From contig JAQYWA010000092.1 in the NCBI GenBank assembly GCA_030145265.1, positions 1 to 7,508 of the forward strand: a stretch of DNA of 7,508 nucleotides, given 5' to 3'. This stretch comes from Desulfuromonas sp. (lineage in GTDB: Bacteria; Desulfobacterota; Desulfuromonadia; Desulfuromonadales; Trichloromonadaceae). Both the position numbers and the translations under genes were made by a program. This document shows positions 1 through 6,999 of the stretch, one piece after another; the first letter of the stretch is position 1, and every line of letters begins with the position of its first letter. Below the pieces are notes generated by a model that worked only from the letters and a program-made list of their open reading frames with translations, was not told the origin of the DNA and ran no database searches.

Positions 1-1
1 G

Positions 2-2551
2 GCTGTGTCTGCCTCAGCCGCGGTTTCCCCGACTACCGATGAAAATCCTCCCCTTCAAATTCTAGTGCTTCACTCTTATCATGCTGGTATGGCTTGGACC
101 GACAGTATCATGCAGGGAATGTTCGAGACTTTCAGGTCGTCGGGCATGAAAGTTCACCTTCACGTCGAATATCTCGATACCAAGCGCAACCCGGACCCGG
201 CGTATCTGGAACAATTCGACACTCTATTGCAACGCAAGTTAGAAGCGCTCTCTTTCGATCTGATTCTGGTGTCCGACAACGATGCCCTGAACCTTGCGTT
301 GCGTCATCGCGCCGACACTTTTGCCGGTATTCCCATCGTATTTTGCGGAATTAACAATTTTGAGCCGTCGATGCTGGGTGGCCAGCGGAAGATTGCCGGT
401 ATTGTCGAACGCCCCGGTTATCGGGAGACCCTGGAGATGGCCCTGCGGCTGCATCCGGGCACCCGTGAAGTGGTGGTGGTTGGTCGCACCGATACCCTTA
501 GCGAACGGCTGATTTCAGCGAGCATTTCGGTTGCGGCCCGCGACATTGAGGCGGATGTACGTTTCGTTTTCTGGAACGATCTGCCGATCGAGACCTTGCA
601 GCACCAGCTGGCCGGGCTTGCCGACGGGCAACTGGTGTTGCTCGGAACGACCATCCGAAATCAGGCAGGCCGAGTCTTTACCTATGTCGAGAGCTGCCAA
701 CTGATTCGCGAGGCTTGCCCGGTTCCTCTATATGGAAGCTGGGACTTTTTCCTAGGTCACGGCATTGTTGGCGGTCTTCTGGCTAATGGTGCAAGTCAAG
801 GGCAACTGGCCGCAGCTCTGGCCGTACGTATCCTTCGGGGGGAGGACCCCGACATCATCCCGGTTGACAGGAAATGTGCCAATGTGCCGATGTTCGACTA
901 CCGGGAACTGCGCCGTTTTGGCATTTCCGAGTCTGTTTTACCGGAAGGCAGCGTTGTCATTAACCGTCCTTCCTTGTTTTACCCGGTCCACAAGCGTGAT
1001 TTCTGGATTGTTGTCGGCTTGCTGATTAGCTTGCTGGTTTCTACCCTGTGGTTGCTGCTGAGCAATTTTCGGCGAAAGAAAGCCGAATCGGCCCTGCGTG
1101 AAAGCGAAGAGCGGCTGCGGCTGGCCCTTGATGGTTCACGGGATGGCATGTGGGACTGGAATGCCGTGACCGGCAATAATCTTGTCGATGAACGCTGGTG
1201 TTCGATGCTCGGTTATACCAAGCAGGAAATCGTCGAGGACTTTGATCAATGGCAATCTCTGGTTCACCCCGAAGATCTTCCGGATATCATCGACGCTCAA
1301 CGGGAGTGTATGGATGGGAAAAAATCCCATTTTGTCGGTGAATTCCGTATGCGCACCAAGGCCGGCGACTGGAAATGGATTCTCGGTCGCGGGGCGGTGG
1401 TCGAGCGGGACGGTACGGGAAAGCCGCTGCGGCTTGCCGGCACGCACAAGGACATCTCGCAGCAGAAGGCGACGGAACAGGCTCTTAAAAACGCATTTGA
1501 TGAGGCGGAAGCGGCTCGTGATAAAATCAACGCCATTCTCCGTTCGATTGCCGATGCCTTGATTGTTACCGATAATCAGGGACGCATTATCCTCATGAAC
1601 CAGACGGCAGAGCGGCTTTTCAACACCCGTTTTGAGACGATTGCCGGCAAGTATGTGCAGCTGCTGGAGGACTCGGCGGTCTTTTATTCCCGGTTTTCGG
1701 CCATTCTGGCGGGTGAGGATGACAGCTCGGCCGAGGATCTGGAACTGTATCACCCGGAGTTGAAAGAGTTCCGGGTTTTTCAGGTGCGCCTGTTTATTGT
1801 GCACAACCAACAAGGAGAACGAGTCGGCGTAGTCGCCATTCTGCAGGATGTGACCAGATCTCGCGAGATGGATCGCATGAAAAGCGAGTTCATTTCGACC
1901 GCCGCTCATGAACTGCGTACGCCGTTGACTGTCATTCTCGGTTTCGCTGAACTGATGTTGTTGGATCGGGACTTTTCCGAAGGTCAGAAACAAGAATTTC
2001 TGCAAACCATTGTGCAGAAGGCTGAAGGTCTTTCAACGCTGGTTACAGAACTCCTTGATCTGAGTCGAATGGAATCCGGGGGAATGATTGCTCTCAATCG
2101 AGTGCGTTGTTCGATTGACGATATCCTGTTGCCGGTGGTGGATCAGTATCGGAAGATTTACCTCGGATATAGTTTTGAAACCGAGATGCCTCAAGAAACA
2201 GTCGAGCTGGTAATCGACCCGGGGAAGATCGGACAAGTGCTGGAAAACCTGCTCAGCAACGCGGTCAAATATTCCCCCGGTTGCGGTCCGGTTAATCTGA
2301 CCGTTGGTCTCGATACCGATGTCTGCCGGGTTACCGTTACCGACAGGGGGATCGGCATGTCCCCGCCGCAGGTGGAGAAGATTTTTGACAAATTCTATCG
2401 GGCGGATTTCGCTAACACGGCTATCGGCGGCCTCGGGCTAGGTATGGCTATTGTACACAATATTATTGAGGCTCATGGTGGGGCGATCTGGGTCGAAAGT
2501 GAGTTGGGGAAGGGGACATCTGTAACCTTTACTCTGCCATTGGCCACTTGA
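2..2551 (+). CDS. Membrane sensor histidine kinase with periplasmic ABC-substrate-binding-like domain (5' end cut off)
   Basis: Predicted sensor kinase that detects a ligand outside the inner membrane and passes phosphate from a histidine to an unseen response regulator. Counting from the GTG at position 5 as residue 1: residues 17-318 resemble the ABC transporter substrate-binding family (ABC_sub_bind type) often fused to kinases; 333-353 is a strongly hydrophobic membrane helix followed by basic residues (RRKK); about 365-487 is a PAS/PAC domain; about 500-620 is a second PAS. The HisKA domain carries His635 in STAAHELRTP, and its ExxT pattern suggests phosphatase activity too. The ATPase has an N box (N748, N752), G1 (D780-G782-G784), F box (F794, F797) and G2 (GGLGLG, 808-813), so the core looks active. 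No receiver domain. The start is probably missing: the frame is open to the window edge, there is no room for a ribosome site, and the first residues (AVSASAA) resemble the end of a signal peptide. The ligand is unknown. It converges on the cyclase gene 3 bases downstream. Confidence 0.93.
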   Translation, partial: AVSASAAVSPTTDENPPLQILVLHSYHAGMAWTDSIMQGMFETFRSSGMKVHLHVEYLDTKRNPDPAYLEQFDTLLQRKLEALSFDLILVSDNDALNLALRHRADTFAGIPIVFCGINNFEPSMLGGQRKIAGIVERPGYRETLEMALRLHPGTREVVVVGRTDTLSERLISASISVAARDIEADVRFVFWNDLPIETLQHQLAGLADGQLVLLGTTIRNQAGRVFTYVESCQLIREACPVPLYGSWDFFLGHGIVGGLLANGASQGQLAAALAVRILRGEDPDIIPVDRKCANVPMFDYRELRRFGISESVLPEGSVVINRPSLFYPVHKRDFWIVVGLLISLLVSTLWLLLSNFRRKKAESALRESEERLRLALDGSRDGMWDWNAVTGNNLVDERWCSMLGYTKQEIVEDFDQWQSLVHPEDLPDIIDAQRECMDGKKSHFVGEFRMRTKAGDWKWILGRGAVVERDGTGKPLRLAGTHKDISQQKATEQALKNAFDEAEAARDKINAILRSIADALIVTDNQGRIILMNQTAERLFNTRFETIAGKYVQLLEDSAVFYSRFSAILAGEDDSSAEDLELYHPELKEFRVFQVRLFIVHNQQGERVGVVAILQDVTRSREMDRMKSEFISTAAHELRTPLTVILGFAELMLLDRDFSEGQKQEFLQTIVQKAEGLSTLVTELLDLSRMESGGMIALNRVRCSIDDILLPVVDQYRKIYLGYSFETEMPQETVELVIDPGKIGQVLENLLSNAVKYSPGCGPVNLTVGLDTDVCRVTVTDRGIGMSPPQVEKIFDKFYRADFANTAIGGLGLGMAIVHNIIEAHGGAIWVESELGKGTSVTFTLPLAT

Positions 2552-2554
2552 GAG

Positions 2555-4387
2555 TCAGGCGGTTTTGACTTGGGCGCGGTCCCGTTGCAGGGAAGCCCAG
2601 GTCACGGTGCAGTTGCGGCCGCTGGCTTTGGCATGATAGAGAGCCTGGTCGGCACAGTCGATCAGCTTCTGGATCCCTTCGCCGTCGGCGGGATAGACGG
2701 ATATGCCGATTGAGATGGTTACCTTAACCTTTTCGTAATTGTGATGCAGGGGCAGGCTCTCTATCTGTCTGCGCAGCCGTTCGGCCATTATCTGGGCACC
2801 GGCCCGGTCCGAGTCTTCTAGCAGAACCACAAACTCCTCACCGCCGTAACGGGCGGCCAAGTCAATCACCCGTACATTCTGGCCGAGCTGTTCGGCCACC
2901 TGCTTGAGCACCTGGTCACCGAACGGATGGCCGTACCGATCATTGATTCCCTTAAAGAGATCGACGTCACACATCAGCAGGGCCAGCATGCTTTCGTTCC
3001 GTTGGGTGCGGTTGATCATGATTTCGAAACCGTGCATAAAGGCTCGGTGATTGGCCAACCCGGTCAGGCTGTCAGTAATCGCCATGTTATTGATTTTTTC
3101 GTGAGCCTGGGCCAGGTCGATCTTGATGGCGACCTGGGCGGCGATCAGTTCGAGCAGTTCCTGTTTCTGGCGCGAAAATGCTTGGGGTTTTTTGTTCGCG
3201 ACGGTGAGAGCTCCGATTGGTGCCTCGCCTTCCTTGCGCAAAGGGAGTATCCGTAGCGAGCGGAAATCGGCAAACCAGTGGTCATCGCTGAAAACCGGCG
3301 ATGTGCCGCTGTACACCGCACCTTCGGGGAGGGCGCAGTTGAGCTTGAGGACTTGGCCGACAAGACCGGAATTAATGGGGAAATCGATTCCAAGTACCTT
3401 GTCGGCATGGGTCCCTTCGGCCCACAGGGTGCTGTGGCTGTTTCCCTGAACCAGGCTGATGGCGATGAAATCGGACGCTACCAGTGACCTGACCGCCCGG
3501 ATGGTGGCGTTGAACGCCGCTTCCAGGCCCAGCCCCTGATTGAGTTCGTGCATGCTGATGCATACTTGGCGGATGGCGGTCCATTCTTCGTTCATGGATT
3601 GAAGTCGTGCCGCCATGGCCGCTTCCAGCCCTAGCTTCCGGGCTGCCAGGCGCAGCGACTGGCGTTCGGTTTCGGTCCAGGGTTCGGCGCTGCTGCGGTC
3701 TACGCAGAGAATTCCTTCGAGGCGGGCGCCGTCTTTTGTGTCAGCGCTCGTGATTCGTAACGCCAGCAGGCTGCCGACACCCGTCTGTGCGAGGTAATAA
3801 GGGAGTCCGCACAGAGGGGTGCGCACAGGGGCCATGGCTATTTCGTTCTGCCCCTTGAGCAGGGCACCAGCGATGCCGCTGCCCATTGGATAAGGGCCGG
3901 GAAAAATGTCAGTGCGTAGTGAATCGATTCCTCGAAGCTGCAGGGTCGTACCTTGGGGATCCGCCCATAGCACCGCTACGGTGGTTAATTGATGTGACTG
4001 GCGGAGCAGTTTAAGCTGCAGTTGAAACGATTCGCCAACCAGGTCCGTTACCGGTGCTTCATTTGCGACTTCATTACGTGAGCCGGGAGTGGCCAGGGCA
4101 TTAAGCAGGGAATGCTCACCCTGTCCGGACTCTCTGCTGTTATTCAAACGGTCGGTTGAGTTCGCGGCTCTTTTTGATGCCGGGTGCGCTGTCGGGTGTT
4201 GGCTCATCAGGCGCCAGATTGCGATCGCCAGGCCGACCGAGATGATCATCGTTAAGTGTGGTTTGCCGTCGACGATATGCAGGATTTCCGCCGACAGGGT
4301 GACGATCCCCTGCAAGGCCAGGGAGGCAATGATCCAGGTGGTCAATCCCTTCAGTATGTGCTGCAGTGCTGTCATGGATTTGTTCAC
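2555..4387 (-). CDS. Membrane-anchored GAF-GAF-GGDEF diguanylate cyclase
   Basis: Predicted to make cyclic di-GMP from two GTP at the inner membrane. Residues 15-37 and 43-62 look like two membrane helices with a very short connection, so little is exposed outside. About 65-110 is a polar linker. About 110-255 and 265-425 resemble two GAF domains that could bind a small ligand or drive dimerisation. The GGDEF domain (430-597) starts with DSLTGLANHRAF. It has metal and substrate residues in CDVDLFKGIND (D474, N482), the guanine-contacting D491, and the active-site GGEEF at 515-519. RVID (506-509) lies exactly five residues before GGEEF and matches the product-inhibition I-site RxxD. No EAL or HD-GYP domain is present. 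The given start is GTG at 4387; an ATG four codons in (4375) is equally possible, and neither has a convincing ribosome site. It is divergent from the PocR kinase and convergent with the upstream kinase. The GAF ligand cannot be told. Confidence 0.93.
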   Translation of the reverse strand: MNKSMTALQHILKGLTTWIIASLALQGIVTLSAEILHIVDGKPHLTMIISVGLAIAIWRLMSQHPTAHPASKRAANSTDRLNNSRESGQGEHSLLNALATPGSRNEVANEAPVTDLVGESFQLQLKLLRQSHQLTTVAVLWADPQGTTLQLRGIDSLRTDIFPGPYPMGSGIAGALLKGQNEIAMAPVRTPLCGLPYYLAQTGVGSLLALRITSADTKDGARLEGILCVDRSSAEPWTETERQSLRLAARKLGLEAAMAARLQSMNEEWTAIRQVCISMHELNQGLGLEAAFNATIRAVRSLVASDFIAISLVQGNSHSTLWAEGTHADKVLGIDFPINSGLVGQVLKLNCALPEGAVYSGTSPVFSDDHWFADFRSLRILPLRKEGEAPIGALTVANKKPQAFSRQKQELLELIAAQVAIKIDLAQAHEKINNMAITDSLTGLANHRAFMHGFEIMINRTQRNESMLALLMCDVDLFKGINDRYGHPFGDQVLKQVAEQLGQNVRVIDLAARYGGEEFVVLLEDSDRAGAQIMAERLRRQIESLPLHHNYEKVKVTISIGISVYPADGEGIQKLIDCADQALYHAKASGRNCTVTWASLQRDRAQVKTA

Positions 4388-4401
4388 GGGTAGCGAGCCA
4401 C

Positions 4402-4427
4402 TTTCAGATAAAGAACGTTTTTCAGAT
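4402..4427. repeat. Direct repeat TTTCAGAT x2 in divergent spacer
   Basis: TTTCAGAT occurs at 4402-4409 and 4420-4427, with starts 18 bases apart (just under two helix turns), between the cyclase start and the candidate promoter of the PocR kinase. This could be a regulator site controlling one or both divergent genes. With only two copies in AT-rich DNA, chance is a real alternative. Confidence 0.3.
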
Positions 4428-4434
4428 TAGCATA

Positions 4435-4462
4435 TTGAAAGGACCTTGGTAAACTTTATATC
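4435..4462 (+). promoter_or_regulatory. Candidate sigma70-type promoter for the PocR kinase
   Basis: TTGAAA (4435-4440) and TATATC (4457-4462) are separated by 16 bases. Transcription would start near 4469, leaving a leader of about 18 bases before the kinase ATG. The -35 matches consensus at four of six positions (TTGACA) and the -10 at four of six. It sits in a clearly AT-richer stretch than the genes on either side. Called by eye only. Confidence 0.4.
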
Positions 4463-4477
4463 GTTTGCTATGAATCC

Positions 4478-4481
4478 GGAG
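4478..4481 (+). promoter_or_regulatory. Ribosome binding site of the PocR kinase
   Basis: GGAG ends five bases before the ATG at 4487, which supports that start. The next in-frame candidates lie inside the conserved PocR domain. Confidence 0.6.
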
Positions 4482-4486
4482 ACGTA

Positions 4487-6871
4487 ATGGAATATCTTTT
4501 TTCTGAAATAGTAGATATCCCTGAAATTCAGGGGTTGATGGAAAGCCTGTACAAAGCCTCGGGGATCCCCTGTGGGATCATCGATATCGACGGGCAGATC
4601 CTGGTTGCCACCGGCTGGCAGGACATCTGTACCTGTTTTCACCGTGTCCATTCCGATACCGCTGCCCTGTGCCGGGAAAGCGATGCATTCATGCAGCAAC
4701 ATCTCCATCAGGGATGCCGTCTGCCTGCTTGTGGTTTTATAGAGTATCGCTGTAAAAACGGCATGATAGATATTGCCATGCCGATAATTATCGATGGCCG
4801 GCACCTGGCCAACCTGTTTCTGGGGCAGTTTTTTTACTCCCCACCCGATAAGGGTTTCTTCGTGCAGCAGGCCAGGCGGTATGGTTTTGAGGAGGATCGC
4901 TATCTTGAGGCGTTGCGGGCTGTGCCGATTTTTTCCCGGGAAAAGGTGGAAAACATCTTGGAATACCAGTCCAACTTCGTAAGTTTACTGGCCAGAATGG
5001 GGGTGCAGCGTCTGGAGCGGATCCGGGCTGCCGAGGAAAATGAACAGGTCCGGGCACGCCTCGAAGAGGCCCAGCGCATCGCTCAGCTTGGCAGCTGGGA
5101 CTGGAACCTGGTGACGGGTGAGCTGCATTGCTCATCCCAGGCCTTCCGTACCCTGGGGCTGGAGCCAGAGGCTTTTGTTCCCAGCTACCACTCGCTGCTC
5201 ACGAAAGTACTCCCGGAAGACCGCATCCTGGTCAGGCGTTCCATCGATCAGGCGCTTCAGGCCGGCGAAATATGGGTTGAGCATCGTATTGTCCGCCCCG
5301 ACGGCAGTATCCGCTATCTGCTCGAACAGGGGGAGGTCGTGTATGGCGACAACCATGAACCGCTGCGAATGCTGGGAACCTGCCATGATATCACCGAGCA
5401 GAAGCAGGTTGAAATCGCTTTGCTTGAAAGCGAACAGCGGCTTCAGAATATTCTCGACAACTCCAATGCTCTGGTCTACCTGAAGGATCTCGATGGCCAG
5501 TACCTGTTCGTCAATCGCTACTTCGATAAAGTGTTCGGCCTGGATCGAGGGCAGGCGGCTGGCAGATTCGATTCCGACTTGATTCCAGCCGATATAGCTG
5601 AAGAATTTCGCGCTAATGAGCAAGCCGTGCTGCATAGCGATGCGCCGTTGCAGTTTGAAGAGGCGGTGCCCCTGGGGGATGGCGTGCATACCTACCTGTC
5701 GGTCAAGTTCCCACTGCATAACAGCGAAGGGCGGGTGTATGCCATCTGTGGAATTTCTACCGACATCAGCGAGCGCAAGCAGGCTGAGGAAACGGTTCGC
5801 GAGTCTCTGGCGCTGGCGGAGGAAGCCCGCGACAATGTTCATGCGGTTTTCAAGGCGGTGGCTGATGGCCTGATCGTCACGGACATCAATCGTCGAGTGG
5901 TGCTGATCAACCGATCGGCTGAGAAGCTGCTGGGAATCAGGTCCGACAGGGCTATCAACCGGACGATTGCCGAGGTTGTTGCTCCGCTGGAGCTGCGCGA
6001 ACAGATCGAGGCGGCTTTCGTAGCCGATGTTGAGGGGCATCCGATCGACCTCGAATTGCCCCGAGATGACGGGGAGGCGGTTGTCGTTCAGGCTCGCAGT
6101 GCGGCCGTTCTTTCTCCGCATCGTGGCAAGAACGGGGTGATTACCATGCTGCGGGATGTGACCCGCGAACGGGCATTCGACCGGATGAAAAACGAGTTCA
6201 TTTCGACCGCTGCCCATGAATTGCGCACTCCGTTGACCTCGGTTCTGGGGTTTGCCCAGGTGCTGCTTCAAGCATCGGACTATGGTATCCTCGATCCCGT
6301 TCAGCAACGGGAACTCTTGAGCCATATCGAGGAAAAAGCCTCGAGCCTGAAGGTCATCGTCGATGACCTGTTTGATTTGAGCCGGGTCCAGGCCGGGCAG
6401 TTGCTGGCCCTGAATCGTGAGCCGAGCGACATCTGTGGCCTGCTCAGGCAGATTGTCGATTCCTACTGTAAGGCTTATGACAGTCATCCCTTTGAGCTTG
6501 TGTTGCCCAATGAATGCCCAATTGTACTGATCGATCAGAATAAAATCATTCAGGTGATGGAAAACCTGCTCAGCAATGCCACCAAGTTTTCTCCCGACGG
6601 ATCGCCGATCAAAGTGTCGGGCGAAGCCCGGGGCAGCTTGTTCCAGTTTTCCGTCGAAGACCAGGGGATCGGCATGACTGCTGAGCAGGTCGAGCGGGTG
6701 TTCGATAAGTTCTATCGCGGCGACGCTTCCAATACGGCGGTAGGAGGCCTGGGGCTTGGCATGTCCATCGTTAAAAGCATTATCGAGGGGCATGATGGGC
6801 GGATCTGGATCGAGAGTGAACCGGGGCAGGGGACCCGGGTGATGTTTACCCTGTCGTTGGTAACCCAATAA
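4487..6871 (+). CDS. Soluble PocR-PAS-PAS-PAS sensor histidine kinase
   Basis: Predicted cytoplasmic sensor kinase, with no signal peptide or membrane helix. Residues about 10-175 match the PocR sensory domain, proposed to sense small hydrocarbon derivatives. Visible family marks are GWQDIC...FHRVH (43-55), CRESD (62-66), the D-A-PI stretch (95-100) and HLANLFLGQFF (106-116). Six cysteines lie at 48, 50, 62, 77, 82 and 89. A charged helix (about 171-200) leads into three PAS domains (about 195-305, 312-430 and 445-558). HisKA has His577 in STAAHELRTP, again with ExxT. The ATPase has N693/N697, D725-G727-G729, F739/F742 and GGLGLG (753-758), so all catalytic boxes are intact. There is no receiver domain or DNA-binding domain, unlike the PocR transcription factor itself. 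The C-terminal third closely resembles the kinase at the start of the window. The start is fixed by a GGAG five bases upstream. The real ligand and partner regulator are unknown. Confidence 0.95.
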   Translation: MEYLFSEIVDIPEIQGLMESLYKASGIPCGIIDIDGQILVATGWQDICTCFHRVHSDTAALCRESDAFMQQHLHQGCRLPACGFIEYRCKNGMIDIAMPIIIDGRHLANLFLGQFFYSPPDKGFFVQQARRYGFEEDRYLEALRAVPIFSREKVENILEYQSNFVSLLARMGVQRLERIRAAEENEQVRARLEEAQRIAQLGSWDWNLVTGELHCSSQAFRTLGLEPEAFVPSYHSLLTKVLPEDRILVRRSIDQALQAGEIWVEHRIVRPDGSIRYLLEQGEVVYGDNHEPLRMLGTCHDITEQKQVEIALLESEQRLQNILDNSNALVYLKDLDGQYLFVNRYFDKVFGLDRGQAAGRFDSDLIPADIAEEFRANEQAVLHSDAPLQFEEAVPLGDGVHTYLSVKFPLHNSEGRVYAICGISTDISERKQAEETVRESLALAEEARDNVHAVFKAVADGLIVTDINRRVVLINRSAEKLLGIRSDRAINRTIAEVVAPLELREQIEAAFVADVEGHPIDLELPRDDGEAVVVQARSAAVLSPHRGKNGVITMLRDVTRERAFDRMKNEFISTAAHELRTPLTSVLGFAQVLLQASDYGILDPVQQRELLSHIEEKASSLKVIVDDLFDLSRVQAGQLLALNREPSDICGLLRQIVDSYCKAYDSHPFELVLPNECPIVLIDQNKIIQVMENLLSNATKFSPDGSPIKVSGEARGSLFQFSVEDQGIGMTAEQVERVFDKFYRGDASNTAVGGLGLGMSIVKSIIEGHDGRIWIESEPGQGTRVMFTLSLVTQ

Positions 6872-6896
6872 ATTACTTTAAGTTTGTTTTCATGGA

Positions 6897-6924
6897 TTGT
6901 TGTAGTTTTGCCGAGCGCTACAAT
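6897..6924 (+). promoter_or_regulatory. Candidate promoter for the DUF3617 gene (and possibly the tRNA)
   Basis: TTGTTG (6897-6902) and TACAAT (6919-6924) are 16 bases apart. The -10 matches consensus at five of six positions and the -35 at three or four. The start would be near 6931, giving a leader of about 70 bases that includes the hairpin at 6941-6961. It is the best promoter-like match I see in the 128-base spacer. Confidence 0.4.
6900..6923. repeat. Inverted repeat TTGTAG / CTACAA across the promoter spacer and -10
   Basis: TTGTAG (6900-6905) and CTACAA (6918-6923) are perfect 6-base inverted copies separated by 12 bases. They overlap the candidate -35 edge and -10 box, where a repressor site would sit. 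As RNA it would form only a short stem with a large loop and no strong T run, so I favour an operator or chance over a terminator. Confidence 0.3.
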
Positions 6925-6940
6925 TTGCTTTAACCTGGAT

Positions 6941-6972
6941 GCCGTAGAAGCTTGATGCGGCTTAGTTTTTTT
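6941..6972 (+). terminator. Weak intrinsic terminator or attenuator-like hairpin plus T run
   Basis: GCCGTA (6941-6946) can pair with TGCGGC (6956-6961), six pairs including one G-T wobble, around a 9-base loop. Four bases later comes T7 (6966-6972). It could end the PocR kinase transcript about 70 bases after its stop. It also lies downstream of the candidate promoter at 6897-6924 and just before the ribosome site at 6985, so it could act on the DUF3617 leader. The stem is short, so termination may be partial. Confidence 0.4.
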
Positions 6973-6984
6973 GCAAAATAAATG

Positions 6985-6992
6985 AGGAGGAG
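6985..6992 (+). promoter_or_regulatory. Strong ribosome binding site of the DUF3617 gene
   Basis: AGGAGGAG followed by a 7-base gap to the ATG at 7000. This near-perfect site decides the start: the in-frame ATG at 6982 lies upstream of it and would put the site inside the coding region. Confidence 0.85.
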
Positions 6993-6999
6993 TAAAGAC

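Noticed and set aside
1136..2005. 289-codon - strand frame opposite the first kinase, resembling part of the one at 5132-6868
   Set aside because: The likeness (QFM.GGRNEL-type stretches) simply mirrors the related kinase DNA on the other strand; it does not indicate an antisense gene family.
4470..4487. Five-codon mini-ORF (MNPET) whose TAA overlaps the PocR kinase ATG
   Set aside because: It has no ribosome site of its own, and the overlap is easily produced by chance. The GGAG inside it serves the kinase.
5132..6868. Open reading frame of 578 codons on the - strand opposite the PocR kinase
   Set aside because: It is a codon-bias shadow. It has no recognisable domain or ribosome site, while the + strand frame shows every kinase motif.
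6952..6980. TTGATG / AAAATA as a promoter for the DUF3617 gene
   Set aside because: The start would fall at the ribosome site itself, and the -10 match is poor. The pair at 6897-6924 is better.
6982..6999. Upstream in-frame ATG for the DUF3617 protein
   Set aside because: The strong AGGAGGAG lies after this codon and is correctly spaced for the ATG at 7000; the shorter form also gives a cleaner signal peptide.
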